Origin: Gammaproteobacteria bacterium
GTDB lineage: Bacteria; Pseudomonadota; Gammaproteobacteria; Francisellales; CACEW01
Length of the DNA stretch: 64,000 nt
Assembly (NCBI GenBank): GCA_029256015.1
Contig: JAQSYQ010000003.1
Span: forward strand, 1 to 64,000
Direction: 5' to 3'
Shown here: positions 34,751-43,804 of the stretch, piece by piece
How the letters are laid out: the number at the start of each line of letters is the position of its first letter
How positions within the stretch are numbered: the stretch's first letter is position 1
Position numbers and translations under genes: made by a program
Notes under the pieces: model-generated
Database searches by the model: none
What the model was told of the DNA's origin: nothing
The model's input: the letters and a program-made list of their open reading frames with translations, nothing else

Positions 34751-35449
34751 ATGAATAAAATAATAGGTTTTAGCTTAATTGCTGGCAGCGTGTTGCTGTT
34801 ATCTGGCTGTGCCCATGCTTTTAGAAACAGGGCTTATGATTACACCACCCAAGATGTTCAACAGACGCCGCCTGTACAGATACCAAGCTCTGTTACGGCT
34901 CCTAATTTCCAGCCAGCTTTAACCGTTCCGCCTGGGCCAATGAATTATCCCCCTAGCGCAATACCTGCTATGACGCCGCCTTACTATGGCGATACTTATA
35001 AGCTGAATAATAAAACCAAACAAGCCACATTGGTGAGCAGCGCCAATCCAAACGCTCAGGCTCCAATCATTGCACAACCTGCGACTATGAAATCACAAGC
35101 TGCGGCGGCTGCCGCTCGTCAATCCAGCTCTGCCTTAAGCTTGCCTTCCCAGATAGTCCGTACTGAAAAAAATGTACCGGTATTGGAAGTAACTGCACCT
35201 TTTGATATGACCTGGAAGCAGATGAGCATTGCTTTGCAGAAATCTGGGTTTAGAGTAGTGAATGCCGAGCAGCAAAGTGGCTATTATTTTATTACTCTGG
35301 CAGGTGATGATAACAATGCTGATGCGGTGCTTTTGTATCTCAAGCAAAATCAAAATATCACTCAAGTTATTTTATATACCAGCGCTGGAAACCCTGATAG
35401 CTCAAATAACGCTTATTCAACTTTGCAACAATTAGGGAAGAATTTATAA
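34751..35449 (+). CDS. bamC: BamC-like outer-membrane lipoprotein
   Basis: This 232-residue lipoprotein has lipobox LLLSGC. The mature N-terminus is extended and Pro-rich (PPVQIPSSVTAPNFQPAL), like the unstructured BamC segment that binds BamD. The C-terminal domain (about 140-230) reads PVLEVTAPFDMTWKQMSIAL and SGFRVVNAEQQSGYYFITL, matching a BamC helix-grip domain. It would act in the beta-barrel assembly complex. Only one grip domain is clear, so NlpB/BamC-like is a safe wording. The start ATG at 34751 was chosen for the signal peptide. hisS follows after 8 bp. Confidence 0.72.
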   Translation: MNKIIGFSLIAGSVLLLSGCAHAFRNRAYDYTTQDVQQTPPVQIPSSVTAPNFQPALTVPPGPMNYPPSAIPAMTPPYYGDTYKLNNKTKQATLVSSANPNAQAPIIAQPATMKSQAAAAAARQSSSALSLPSQIVRTEKNVPVLEVTAPFDMTWKQMSIALQKSGFRVVNAEQQSGYYFITLAGDDNNADAVLLYLKQNQNITQVILYTSAGNPDSSNNAYSTLQQLGKNL

Positions 35450-35457
35450 GGTCGGAT

Positions 35458-36738
35458 ATGGCAAAGGTTCAGGCAGTAAAAGGTGTTAATGATATTTTGC
35501 CTGCTCAGGTAAAGCTGCTGCAGGCCCTCGAATCAGCTGTTCAAGAAATTTTTGAGCAATATGACTATCATCGTATTATTTTGCCTATTCTAGAAAAGAC
35601 CGAACTATTTCAAAGAAGCATCGGGGAAGTGACCGATGTAATTGAAAAAGAAATGTATAGCTTTGCTGATCGAAATGGCGAAAGCTTAAGTTTGAGGCCG
35701 GAAGGGACTGCAGGCTGTGTAAGGGCCGGAATTGAGCATGGTCTATTACACAATCAGACTCAGCGTTTGTGGTATATGGGGCCTATGTTTAGGTATGAAA
35801 GGCCACAGAAAGGACGCTATCGCCAATTTTATCAAATTGGAGTAGAAGCTTTTGGCTTGCACGGGCCTGATATCGATGCCGAAATACTGGCAATGCTTTC
35901 AAGGCTATGGAAAAAAATAGGCCTAAGCCCCTATGTAAAATTACAGATTAACTCTTTGGGAACTTTGGCTTCAAGAGCAGCCTATCGTGAAAGGTTGGTT
36001 GCGTATTTTACGACTCACCAAGAGCAGCTTGATGAGGATAGTCAGCGGCGATTACAGAGCAATCCTCTTCGGATTTTAGACAGCAAAAATCCTGCTATGC
36101 GCGAACTTATTGAAAAAGCGCCTAAGCTTACCGAGCATTTAGATACAGAATCTTTACAGCATTTCAATTTGTTAAAATCCTATCTTGATAATATTGGCAT
36201 TGAATACGAGATCAATCCTTACTTGGTTAGAGGCTTAGATTACTATTCTCATACCGTATTTGAATGGGTAACTGATGCTCTGGGTGCGCAGGGAACGGTT
36301 TGTGCAGGCGGACGTTTTAATGGATTGGTAGCAAAACTAGGTGGAGGAGAAGTTCCTGCTATCGGTTTTGCCATGGGAGTTGAACGCTTGTTGTTACTGG
36401 CAGAAACCTATGGTTTGCTCAATTCATCTTCGCGCAATCCCGATGTTTATCTTATTTTAGCGGGAGAGCGGGCAGAGCTGCATGGATTTAAACTCGCTGA
36501 GCAGTTAAGAGATAGTTTTCCTCAGTTAAAAATCATGATGAATGCAGGAACAGCCAGCATTAAAAACCAGTTTAAACGAGCTGATAAGAGTGGCGCTAGA
36601 ATCGCGCTTATTATCGGAGAAGATGAAATGGCCAGCGGCGTTGCTACCATTAAGTATTTGCGAGAGGACTTGCCGCAGCAGGTTGTAAATTTCAGCGAGT
36701 TAGTTTCAAGTTTGCATTCTCTTATTCTGACAAAGTAG
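35458..36738 (+). CDS. hisS: Histidyl-tRNA synthetase
   Basis: This class II synthetase of 426 residues charges tRNA-His. Motif 2 is FRYERPQKGRYRQFYQIG (about 111-128). The His-specific LVRGLDYYSHTVFEW (about 257-271) and motif 3 GFAMGVERLLLL are clear. The C-terminal anticodon-binding domain covers about 325-420. Confidence 0.97.
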   Translation: MAKVQAVKGVNDILPAQVKLLQALESAVQEIFEQYDYHRIILPILEKTELFQRSIGEVTDVIEKEMYSFADRNGESLSLRPEGTAGCVRAGIEHGLLHNQTQRLWYMGPMFRYERPQKGRYRQFYQIGVEAFGLHGPDIDAEILAMLSRLWKKIGLSPYVKLQINSLGTLASRAAYRERLVAYFTTHQEQLDEDSQRRLQSNPLRILDSKNPAMRELIEKAPKLTEHLDTESLQHFNLLKSYLDNIGIEYEINPYLVRGLDYYSHTVFEWVTDALGAQGTVCAGGRFNGLVAKLGGGEVPAIGFAMGVERLLLLAETYGLLNSSSRNPDVYLILAGERAELHGFKLAEQLRDSFPQLKIMMNAGTASIKNQFKRADKSGARIALIIGEDEMASGVATIKYLREDLPQQVVNFSELVSSLHSLILTK

Positions 36739-36753
36739 AAATTGTATTGAGGA

Positions 36754-36789
36754 GATCCCGGGTTCCGCTATGCGGCCCCAGGATGACAG
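36754..36789. repeat. GATCC...GGATGACA palindrome
   Basis: GATCCCGGGTTCCGC and GCGGCCCCAGGATGAC form an imperfect stem around TAT. The GATCC and GGATGACA ends are shared with the palindrome at 26463-26490. It lies between the converging hisS and mscS genes. Confidence 0.65.
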
Positions 36790-36800
36790 TCGCTAAGAGA

Positions 36801-37619
36801 TCAGTCGCTGATTTTAACCAGGCTGCGATGAGCAATCTTAATATTATTGGCGTCAAAGGCCAGTTTGATGGCTTCCAAAAAGGCCCAGCCGGTTTCATCA
36901 TATATAGCATTGTTGATAGCAACCCTTGCAAAAATCGATACCCCGGCTTCTTTTAAGCCATTAACCGCAACAAAGGGTTTGGGCTCTTTTAAAATGCCCG
37001 GCTGCTTTTGTGCGACTTCAAGCAATATAGCTTTTGCAGCTAATAAATCAGCGTCATAGGTAATGACTACACTGACATCGGTGACTCGATATACTTCAGC
37101 CCAATAGTCTATAACCGTGGCACTCATCAGGGTACTGTTTGGGACGGCAATCATTTTGTTTTCAAAATTTTGAATGATTGTATACAGAAATTGAACTTCT
37201 TTCACCATGCCAATCTGGCCGGCTACCTCAATGACATGGCCTACTTTAAAAGGGGGGCGAAAAGCAATCAGCAAGATGCCGGAAGCTAAATTCGATAAGG
37301 CATTGCGTAAGGCGAGTCCAATCGCTAAAAATGAAGCACCAAGCAAGGCTACGACAGAATTAGTTTGAACCCCAACTTGTGCTAAAGCGGCAAGAATAGT
37401 AAAGGTGATAATGGCAATATAAATAAAGCGGCTGATAAATAATGCTACGGTTAAATCAACAGCGCGGCGTTTCATCATAACAGACAATAATCTGCCAATG
37501 AGTTTTGCCAGCCACCAGCCTAGAACCAAGATCACCAAGGCATAAACAATTTGCGGTAAGTGAGTGATTAAGGCCTGGTAAAAAAACAAAGCAGTCTCTT
37601 TAAGGTCTCTATCGAACAT
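36801..37619 (-). CDS. mscS: Small-conductance mechanosensitive channel (MscS family)
   Basis: This inner-membrane channel protects against osmotic downshock. It has 272 residues with three membrane helices. The pore helix is LGASFLAIGLALRNALSNLA (about 93-112), and the beta domain follows with FKVGHVIEVAGQIGMVKEV and VPNSTLMS. Length is close to E. coli MscS (286). Confidence 0.92.
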   Translation of the reverse strand: MFDRDLKETALFFYQALITHLPQIVYALVILVLGWWLAKLIGRLLSVMMKRRAVDLTVALFISRFIYIAIITFTILAALAQVGVQTNSVVALLGASFLAIGLALRNALSNLASGILLIAFRPPFKVGHVIEVAGQIGMVKEVQFLYTIIQNFENKMIAVPNSTLMSATVIDYWAEVYRVTDVSVVITYDADLLAAKAILLEVAQKQPGILKEPKPFVAVNGLKEAGVSIFARVAINNAIYDETGWAFLEAIKLAFDANNIKIAHRSLVKISD

Positions 37620-37689
37620 GGCATATCCTTTAGCATTTATTGCCTTATTATGCCAAAAACTTACTCTTAAAAAAACTGCGCAGCCTTAT

Positions 37690-39660
37690 TTAGCCTGGGT
37701 TTTGAGAGGGTGTTGAGTCGGCAAGGGCTTTTATTCTCTGTTCAGTTCTGGTGCCTTTTTCCCTGGCTCCTAAAAAGCTTAAGGCTGAGTCAGCCCAGGA
37801 AGGGTTTCGATGGGCACAGATACTATCTATTAAAGCTTGAGCGGCAGCTCTTATGCTTGAGTCAGTTATGGTGCTGGCATCAAGGCGGATTACAGCATTC
37901 AAAGCTTGGGCGCCGTTTACAAAACTGGCCTCGATTGAATCGGCTGAGAAAGCTACATGATGTAGCCGATTAAGGTTTCGGTACATGGCTTTGGCTTTTT
38001 CTGCATTGCCTCTTCTTGCGGTTGCATAGGCTTCTTCAAGAATAGAGGCATAGCGGCTTTTATATTCGGCATGAGGGCCGGCAATGGTCGTACTTTGTAA
38101 ATTATTCCGTTGAAAATAGATATCAGCCAGCTTAGCAGGATTGGCGACTAAGTATGTGCTTATAAAGGCAGGGCTTTCAGCAAATTCGGGTTCTGGCACT
38201 AGTCCTTTCATTTGAGCTAAAGTATGTCGATAATTTCTATCGATGGGGCCGAGACCTTCAATGACTGAAATAGATCGAGGTGCAGCTTTTCCTTCATAGT
38301 GATACAAATGCAGCTCGACATTGCTTGGAATCATTTCGGGGTAAGTAGTGAAGAACATTTTTAACTCGGCAAGAATATCATGGTCCCTGTCATCCAAAAA
38401 TTCATAAACTACTTTTTGATTAGAAAAGCATCTTGCCATTTCATGAATTTGAGCATAAACCAAGCGCAGCTTGCTTTCATCCGGGTAATAATCTTCATGT
38501 TCTTCTGCCAGCATCCTTTTGCTAATATTAAGCCAGGCTTTGCTTAAAATTGGGTTGGCTATGCTGTCTAAATCTGCCAGTAACATTCGATGGAATTGAC
38601 GACCGGAAACCCGTTCAAGTAAATCATATGTGGCAAAACAAGAGCCATTTTGATTGCGGCCTTTATTCATTAAATCCATTCTAAGAGATTGGCGATTAGA
38701 AGCATTTAAGAGAAGGGATTCATCAGGTTGTAATCTTATATGGGCAAGTAAATGGGGGTTAATTGCCAGAAATTTAGCAGCATTAAGCTGGTCGAGCATT
38801 ACATCTTTTATGGCTTCAACTGCAGCGGTTTTAACTGCATAGATAAAAGGCGCTTTATTAACGTCTTTGGTTTGGTTCATTTTTCTTACAAAATGGTTAA
38901 CTTTATCAGTGATCAAGCTGTAGATGGCTTGGGTCAAAGCTTCATGCTCGATTTGATTAGGCATGGTTTGGAAACCTGCAGTAAAATTGCATTTGGCCAT
39001 TTCCGATTCCAGGTAAGGTAGTACGGTATCTAAAGTCGTATGAATATCTTCACTAATAGAAGCGTATTCTAAGCTGCTTAGTTCAGATCTAAGCTTGATT
39101 AAGGCAGCAGTCGTGCAATCAAGGAGCGTTCGGTTGATATCAGCTCTATTAACGGGTTTGAGCTTTTCGGAAACACCGAATTCAACAGCTTGATTTATGG
39201 CGATATCTAAGACTTCGTTAGTGTATGCTGAATTAAGATCAGCGCTTAAACCGGCTTTTTTGGCTTCGCTAAGCTTCACTAAAGCTAAATCCCTAATGAA
39301 TTCAGTTCTCGTACGAATTAAGCTAGTCTCCAATTTAGCGCGGTCTATAGAGGCTCTTGCTAGGCTAATCAGTTCATCTCTGTTGGCGCTTTCTGAAGCT
39401 GCTAAAGTGGCTATAAGTGGAGCGCTAATAAACTCAGCAATTGTTAGGGCTGTTTCTCTAGCAAGCAAGCTTACTTCCTGCTTCTTGTTGCTACTATAAT
39501 CTTTGGCAAGTTGTTGTAATTTCCTTTCTAAATCTCCAGAAGCCTTTCCTTTGACCTCAGCAATAGCTAGGTCAAAACTGAGCTTGTCTATCGGGGTGTA
39601 GGGATGAGCAAAGCAACCATCATAATCAATCGAGCTGATATATTTGACTGCTTGTGGCAT
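37690..39660 (-). CDS. Large HAD-motif protein of unknown function, candidate effector
   Basis: This 656-residue protein is mostly helical and soluble. Near the N-terminus ISSIDYDGCFAHP (about 9-21) has the DXDG form of HAD motif I (hhhDXDGC). About 400 residues later VYEFLDDRDHDILAEL (about 418-433) has the acidic pair expected of HAD motif IV, followed by PSNVELHLYHYEG. The segment between (about 50-400) is a long helical insertion. Some Legionella effectors share a split HAD pattern of this kind, as far as I recall; this is not verified. No signal peptide or membrane segment is seen. The ATG follows CAAGGAGAAATTTA. No operon partner is evident. Confidence 0.6.
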   Translation of the reverse strand: MPQAVKYISSIDYDGCFAHPYTPIDKLSFDLAIAEVKGKASGDLERKLQQLAKDYSSNKKQEVSLLARETALTIAEFISAPLIATLAASESANRDELISLARASIDRAKLETSLIRTRTEFIRDLALVKLSEAKKAGLSADLNSAYTNEVLDIAINQAVEFGVSEKLKPVNRADINRTLLDCTTAALIKLRSELSSLEYASISEDIHTTLDTVLPYLESEMAKCNFTAGFQTMPNQIEHEALTQAIYSLITDKVNHFVRKMNQTKDVNKAPFIYAVKTAAVEAIKDVMLDQLNAAKFLAINPHLLAHIRLQPDESLLLNASNRQSLRMDLMNKGRNQNGSCFATYDLLERVSGRQFHRMLLADLDSIANPILSKAWLNISKRMLAEEHEDYYPDESKLRLVYAQIHEMARCFSNQKVVYEFLDDRDHDILAELKMFFTTYPEMIPSNVELHLYHYEGKAAPRSISVIEGLGPIDRNYRHTLAQMKGLVPEPEFAESPAFISTYLVANPAKLADIYFQRNNLQSTTIAGPHAEYKSRYASILEEAYATARRGNAEKAKAMYRNLNRLHHVAFSADSIEASFVNGAQALNAVIRLDASTITDSSIRAAAQALIDSICAHRNPSWADSALSFLGAREKGTRTEQRIKALADSTPSQNPG

Positions 39661-39745
39661 TAAATTTCTCCTTGATTCAGAGCAATTGAGCTATCAATTC
39701 TAAAAATAGTATACATATTTTTATAGTAGAGCTCTAACGCGAGCA

Positions 39746-40498
39746 TTAGTTTTTTAGGTAAATATCAAACCGGTTGCTGCTGCCAATCATCTGGAGCGAA
39801 GGCTTTTGGTTATTGAGAAAGGGGCCTATTTTAGGGCGCTTTACTACTACGCGGTGTTTCGCGTGTCCTAATGCAATGGAAAATAAGTTGTTATCATCAG
39901 TTTTCTCTAACAAGGCTTGTAGGATTTGCATTTCCTTTTTGGCCAAAGCCGTTTTCTTATCATCAGGAAACATGGGGTCTAAATAAATGGCATCAGCTTT
40001 CGCTAAGCTTGGAATAAGGGATTCGGCACTGCCGTTAAAAAGATGCACTTTTTGGGTAATGGCGTAAGTTTCAGGGTCCTGAGCGGCTCGATTAAGTGCA
40101 TCTTGTAGTAAAGCGGCGACTATAGGGGAGCGCTCAATCATATAAACTTCACAACCCAGGCTTGCCAGCACAAAACTATCTTGCCCCAAGCCCGCAGTTG
40201 CATCGATAACAGTGGGCCTAGTGCCTGATTTAATTCCAAGCGCTTTAGCAATCGGTTGGTTTTTGCCTCCACCATGTAAGCGCCTATAGAGATTTTTGCC
40301 GCTAGTAAAATCAATTAGCAAAGGCTTTTGTTTCGGGTTTTTGCTATGGACTAGGCTTAGGCCATTTTCACCGCAATGCAGAATAAAATCAAAGTTTTGG
40401 TCGGCTTGCTCAATTAGTTTTAAGCCTAACTCATCAGCGAGTTTTTCAGCTTGAGCTTTAAAGTTAGCGCTGTCATAGCAAATTGCCATCGATTTCAT
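39746..40498 (-). CDS. rsmJ: 16S rRNA m2G1516 methyltransferase RsmJ
   Basis: This is a SAM-dependent methyltransferase of the YhiQ family. It has about 250 residues from ATG 40498; an ATG at 40489 (MAICYDS) is also possible. Motif I is VIDATAGLGQDSFVLASLG and motif IV is DAIYLDPMFPDDKKTAL; both are diagnostic for RsmJ. It is divergent from rlmB with only 40 bp between. Confidence 0.93.
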   Translation of the reverse strand: MKSMAICYDSANFKAQAEKLADELGLKLIEQADQNFDFILHCGENGLSLVHSKNPKQKPLLIDFTSGKNLYRRLHGGGKNQPIAKALGIKSGTRPTVIDATAGLGQDSFVLASLGCEVYMIERSPIVAALLQDALNRAAQDPETYAITQKVHLFNGSAESLIPSLAKADAIYLDPMFPDDKKTALAKKEMQILQALLEKTDDNNLFSIALGHAKHRVVVKRPKIGPFLNNQKPSLQMIGSSNRFDIYLKN

Positions 40499-40538
40499 GT
40501 ATAGTATTGCCTTAATAATATTAAATGAAGAATACGTC

Positions 40539-41288
40539 ATGTCTAAGCTAGAAACAATCTATGGCCTCCACTCAGTCAATGCCAAATTAAGCAATGATGC
40601 TAAAAGCGTTCATGAGCTTTATTTATTGGAAGGGCGTAAAGACCAAAGGATCCAACAAGTTTTAAATGCAGCCAAGCTGGCTGGAGTTAGGGTGCAGTTC
40701 TGCAGCCGTCAGGTTTTAGATGAAAAAGTGTATGGCGAAAATCACCAAGGGGTCGTGGCAATTTGCGAACCAAGTGAAGTTTATACAGAAGCGGATATTC
40801 CAAGATTGTTGGAATCCATAAAAGGCCCAGCGTTGATTTTGGTGCTGGATGGAGTTGAAGATCCGCATAATTTGGGGGCCTGCATTCGAAGTGCAGATGC
40901 TGCTGGAGTGCATTTTATTATTGCACCAAAAGACCGCTCAAGCCCATTAACTCCCGTTGCCAGGAAAGTTGCCTCAGGCGGAGCTGAAAATGTTCCCTTT
41001 ATTATGGTGACTAATTTAGCCAGAACTTTGCAGCTTTTACAGGAACAGAATTGCTGGTCGGTAGGTCTTGCCGGAGAGGCCGATCAATCCATCTATGCTA
41101 TGGATTTAAAAGGCTCAACGGTGATAGTGATGGGTGCAGAAGGTGAGGGTCTAAGAAGGCTCACCAAAGAACACTGTGACTATTTGGCCTATATCCCTAT
41201 GAATGGCAGTGTTTCAAGTTTAAACGTCTCGGTGGCTACAGGAGTGGCGCTGTTTGAAGCTGTAAGACAAAGAACGCCAAGGCGCTAA
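40539..41288 (+). CDS. rlmB: 23S rRNA Gm2251 2'-O-methyltransferase RlmB
   Basis: This SPOUT-fold enzyme of 249 residues has an N-terminal substrate domain (ETIYGLHSVNAKL). The knot motifs are DPHNLGACIRSADAAG, MGAEGEGLRRLT and MNGSVSSLNVSVATGVALFE. The ATG at 40539 was chosen over an upstream ATG that would overlap rsmJ. lolA starts 1 base after its stop. Confidence 0.95.
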   Translation: MSKLETIYGLHSVNAKLSNDAKSVHELYLLEGRKDQRIQQVLNAAKLAGVRVQFCSRQVLDEKVYGENHQGVVAICEPSEVYTEADIPRLLESIKGPALILVLDGVEDPHNLGACIRSADAAGVHFIIAPKDRSSPLTPVARKVASGGAENVPFIMVTNLARTLQLLQEQNCWSVGLAGEADQSIYAMDLKGSTVIVMGAEGEGLRRLTKEHCDYLAYIPMNGSVSSLNVSVATGVALFEAVRQRTPRR

Positions 41289-41289
41289 T

Positions 41290-41886
41290 ATGTTGAAAAA
41301 AATATTCGCATTTTTAATCTTATGCTCCTCAACTGCTTTTGCGGCAGCTCCGGTTTCATTGGATAGTTTACTGTCTAACTTTCAAAGCTTGCAGGCTAAC
41401 TTTACACAAACTAGCCAAACTCAGGGCCAGGCTGCTCAGCAGGTTACAGGAACTTTGGCTATTCAAAAGCCCGATCGGTTTCGTTGGGAAGTGACTCAAC
41501 CTAATCCGCAGTTAATTGTGGCAGATGGTAAAAGTCTTTGGAATTACGAAGAGGATTTAGAGCAGGTCACGGTCAACCCAATTGGGCAGGCACTAAGCAG
41601 CACGCCAATGCTGTTGTTAAGTGGGGAAGTGACTCAGCTTAGAACTTTATTTAACGTTCAGGCTTTAAGCCCTTATCAATATCAACTCACTCCCAAGCAG
41701 TCTGATAATTTATTAAAGTCAGTGGTGATCGGATTTGATCAAGACGGGAAATTAGCTTCATTGATATTAACGAATAATATGGGGCAGGTTACTCAAATTC
41801 AGTTTAGCAATGTGAAATTGAATCCAAGCTTATCCAAGAAACTATTTCAATTTAGCGCTCCAAGCGGAGTGGATGTCCTATCCTAA
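41290..41886 (+). CDS. lolA: Outer-membrane lipoprotein carrier LolA
   Basis: This periplasmic chaperone ferries lipoproteins from LolCDE to LolB. It has 198 residues with a signal peptide ending AFAAAP near 19. FQSLQANFTQTSQTQ, KPDRFRWEVTQPNPQLIVAD and LWNYEEDLEQV are LolA motifs. It is adjacent to rlmB, not to ftsK/rarA as in E. coli. Confidence 0.95.
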   Translation: MLKKIFAFLILCSSTAFAAAPVSLDSLLSNFQSLQANFTQTSQTQGQAAQQVTGTLAIQKPDRFRWEVTQPNPQLIVADGKSLWNYEEDLEQVTVNPIGQALSSTPMLLLSGEVTQLRTLFNVQALSPYQYQLTPKQSDNLLKSVVIGFDQDGKLASLILTNNMGQVTQIQFSNVKLNPSLSKKLFQFSAPSGVDVLS

Positions 41887-41950
41887 CAGGCTTGAATCTC
41901 TTTACTGACTGTATTAGTTTGAAGGTATATTCAATAGCAGGAGGTGCATA

Positions 41951-42067
41951 ATGTTGATTCAACAAAAACCAGGCCAGCCTCATCCCGACCGACCTGATCC
42001 TACTTTGCCTGAGCCTAATCCAGCTCCTTATCCTCCAGAGCCAGACCAAACTCCTATAAAAATGTGA
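41951..42067 (+). CDS. 38-residue proline-rich peptide
   Basis: The ATG at 41951 follows AGCAGGAGGTGCATA, close to a perfect ribosome binding site. The peptide has about 13 prolines in 38 residues (PGQPHPDRPDP, EPNPAPYPPEPD) and is acidic. It ends immediately before a strong terminator. No family is known to me. It might be a regulatory micro-protein; expression is unproven. Confidence 0.55.
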   Translation: MLIQQKPGQPHPDRPDPTLPEPNPAPYPPEPDQTPIKM

Positions 42068-42110
42068 TAAAATCCCTCTTAATCTCCCTTAGCAAAGGGG
42101 AGGGTTTTAT
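42067..42110. terminator. Bidirectional terminator / palindromic repeat
   Basis: ATAAAATCCCT (42067-42077) pairs with AGGGTTTTAT (42101-42110). Inner CTCCC and GGGAG also pair. A and T tracts flank both sides. It lies between the converging proline-rich peptide gene and the small lipoprotein gene, and its sequence resembles the palindrome at 23205-23225. Confidence 0.8.
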
Positions 42111-42307
42111 TGGGTGGCGTTATCAATTTTTTGACCGGCTCTTTCAGCAGGGCCGCTTGCGCCTGTCGCGTTTCTCACCGCATTGGTGGCTTTGCTTGTG
42201 GCATTATCAACGGATTGGCCTGCGCTTGCAGCAGGACCTTGATGGCAAGCAGCAAGTCCGAGTCCTAATCCTATAGTTACTATCGCGGCTAAAATGGATT
42301 TTCTCAT
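42107..42307 (-). CDS. Small entericidin-like lipoprotein
   Basis: This 66-residue protein has lipobox GLAAC (Cys near 21). The mature part is Ala/Asn/Thr-rich with ATSKATNAVRNATG and AGQKIDNATQ, an amphipathic helical pattern seen in stress-related small lipoproteins. It is the last gene of the minus-strand stress cluster, 50 bp after the 98-residue protein. Function is unknown. Confidence 0.7.
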   Translation of the reverse strand: MRKSILAAIVTIGLGLGLAACHQGPAASAGQSVDNATSKATNAVRNATGASGPAERAGQKIDNATQ

Positions 42308-42356
42308 GATATCCCCCTTGTGTTGTTAGTATTTTGAATAACTCATGCTGCATGAA

Positions 42357-42653
42357 TCATGCATTATTTATACTATGATCATGCTCGGCTGTTTGAAGAA
42401 AATCAGATAACTTGCTCCATAAAGGTTTGGCCGCTCTGTTAAATATGGGCCAAAATCCTAATAAGAGTTTGCGTTTGCTCGGGTGAAAAATCTCAGCAAG
42501 GATAAATCCGCTAATCCCAGTCCATATCAAAGTATGGGGAGAGGTCAGTTTGTCGGTCACCTCAGTTTTAAGTTCCAGCCAGTTTGATCTCATGTCATAG
42601 ACTTTTTTGCTGATGCTCTGCTCTTTCAGCTGAATCTGCTTTTTAAGAACCAT
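42357..42653 (-). CDS. YqjK-like small membrane-associated protein
   Basis: This 98-residue protein has a basic N-terminal helix (LKKQIQLKEQSISKKV) and one central hydrophobic segment (TLIWTGISGFILAEIF). Position after a YqjE-like gene and charge pattern suggest the YqjK group, but sequence support is weak. It starts 11 bp after the YqjE-like gene. Confidence 0.55.
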   Translation of the reverse strand: MVLKKQIQLKEQSISKKVYDMRSNWLELKTEVTDKLTSPHTLIWTGISGFILAEIFHPSKRKLLLGFWPIFNRAAKPLWSKLSDFLQTAEHDHSINNA

Positions 42654-42664
42654 AATGCCCCCAA

Positions 42665-43045
42665 CTAGTTTTCAGTTTGCTCTTTTAAAAGAGATAGATT
42701 TCTTAGGGTGCTAGGAAACCCCACATTCTTAAAGAAATACTTCAAACAGCCAATGCAGATACTGAGTAGCCCAACATTGACTAAGAAAATAACGATGAGA
42801 TCTACTGACCAATGTATTCCATGCTCATGTAAAACAAAGGCAGCTCCTATTAATAAAGCAATCCAACTGGCAGTAATCAGCATCCCAGTAAAAAACAATA
42901 ACCCCATTACAATAATAAGGTTTTGGCAGCTAAATTTTGCTTCTAAGTGAGCGAGCTCAAGGAATTCTTTGATAATACTCACAACGGAGTTGAATAAGCT
43001 GTTGCTGCTATGTATCAAAGATTCAGGCGAGTGTTCATTAGCCAT
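42665..43045 (-). CDS. YqjE-like (DUF1469, phage-holin superfamily) membrane protein
   Basis: This is a 126-residue protein. The N-terminal amphipathic part has FLELAHLEAKFSCQN, followed by two membrane helices (about 43-68 and 78-105). Layout and length match YqjE. It lies after the YqjD-like gene, as in E. coli yqjDEK. Confidence 0.75.
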   Translation of the reverse strand: MANEHSPESLIHSSNSLFNSVVSIIKEFLELAHLEAKFSCQNLIIVMGLLFFTGMLITASWIALLIGAAFVLHEHGIHWSVDLIVIFLVNVGLLSICIGCLKYFFKNVGFPSTLRNLSLLKEQTEN

Positions 43046-43123
43046 ATAGTCTAGTCCTCTAAAAGGGTGGGCCTCGCTCAGTAGCTCGCAGCTAAAGAGA
43101 GGGTTGCGAGGCCCAATTTGAAA

Positions 43124-43396
43124 TTATCTACCTCTGTTTAGTAGGGCTGAGATCCCCATGCCAACAGCAACCGCAATACCAAGAGCAGTTAAGGGATTAT
43201 CTTTGACATAGCCTTTTACTTTTTTGCTTCCTTCTTTTAGGCGTTGGTTAACATCCTCTAGTTTGGCTCTAGCCTGTTTCTTGCTATCTTCAAACTTATC
43301 CTCCATATCATCCATTCGTTCTTCAGCTTCCTTTTTAGCATGACGGCCAGCTTCTTCTAAGTGCTGCTTTGATTTTTGGACATTATCTATAGCCAT
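43124..43396 (-). CDS. YqjD/ElaB-like (DUF883) ribosome-associated membrane protein
   Basis: This 90-residue protein has a long charged coiled coil (about 5-62) and a C-terminal anchor DNPLTALGIAVAVGMGISAL with the glycine pattern of DUF883. YqjD and ElaB tether ribosomes to the inner membrane in stationary phase in E. coli. The family call rests on the tail motif and the neighbours. Confidence 0.82.
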   Translation of the reverse strand: MAIDNVQKSKQHLEEAGRHAKKEAEERMDDMEDKFEDSKKQARAKLEDVNQRLKEGSKKVKGYVKDNPLTALGIAVAVGMGISALLNRGR

Positions 43397-43424
43397 ACTT
43401 TCTCTCCTTGTTTTTGATAAAAAT

Positions 43425-43787
43425 TTAAATCAACTCGGTTTCTTCAATGCTAAGAAGGTAATAACTTTCAATGCTGTCAGCCCATTTTTTGTCATTGATA
43501 TCGGGCCAATGCTGCTTATCAAATCCTGGTGCATTTTCAAGCTTGGATTTTTCAATATCCAATATCACGTAGTCTTTTTTTGGATCAATTTTCATTAAAT
43601 GAAACGGAATGGCAAATAGCTTGTCCCCCATTCCCAAAAATCCGCCAAAAGATAATACAGCGTATGCGATTTCACCTGTACGAAGATTAAGAACAAGTTC
43701 TTTAATTTTTCCGACATCCTCATCGCGAGAGTTGATAACATTTTCCCCGATAAGCTGACTTGCCGTTATGAAATTTCTTACTGGCAT
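43425..43787 (-). CDS. PRC-barrel domain protein
   Basis: This 120-residue protein starts at ATG 43787 after GGGGGAAATT. The PRC barrel is seen in FITASQLIGENVINSRDEDVG, KIKELVLNLRTGEIAYAVLS and FAIPFHLMKI. Such soluble barrels are common in stress operons. It is probably the first gene of the cluster running leftwards to 42107. Confidence 0.85.
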   Translation of the reverse strand: MPVRNFITASQLIGENVINSRDEDVGKIKELVLNLRTGEIAYAVLSFGGFLGMGDKLFAIPFHLMKIDPKKDYVILDIEKSKLENAPGFDKQHWPDINDKKWADSIESYYLLSIEETELI

Positions 43788-43804
43788 AATTTCCCCCATC
43801 ACCC

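Noticed and set aside
41852..42049. 65-residue minus-strand frame after lolA
   Set aside because: It mirrors the proline-rich peptide gene and the lolA end; it has no ribosome binding site or similarity.
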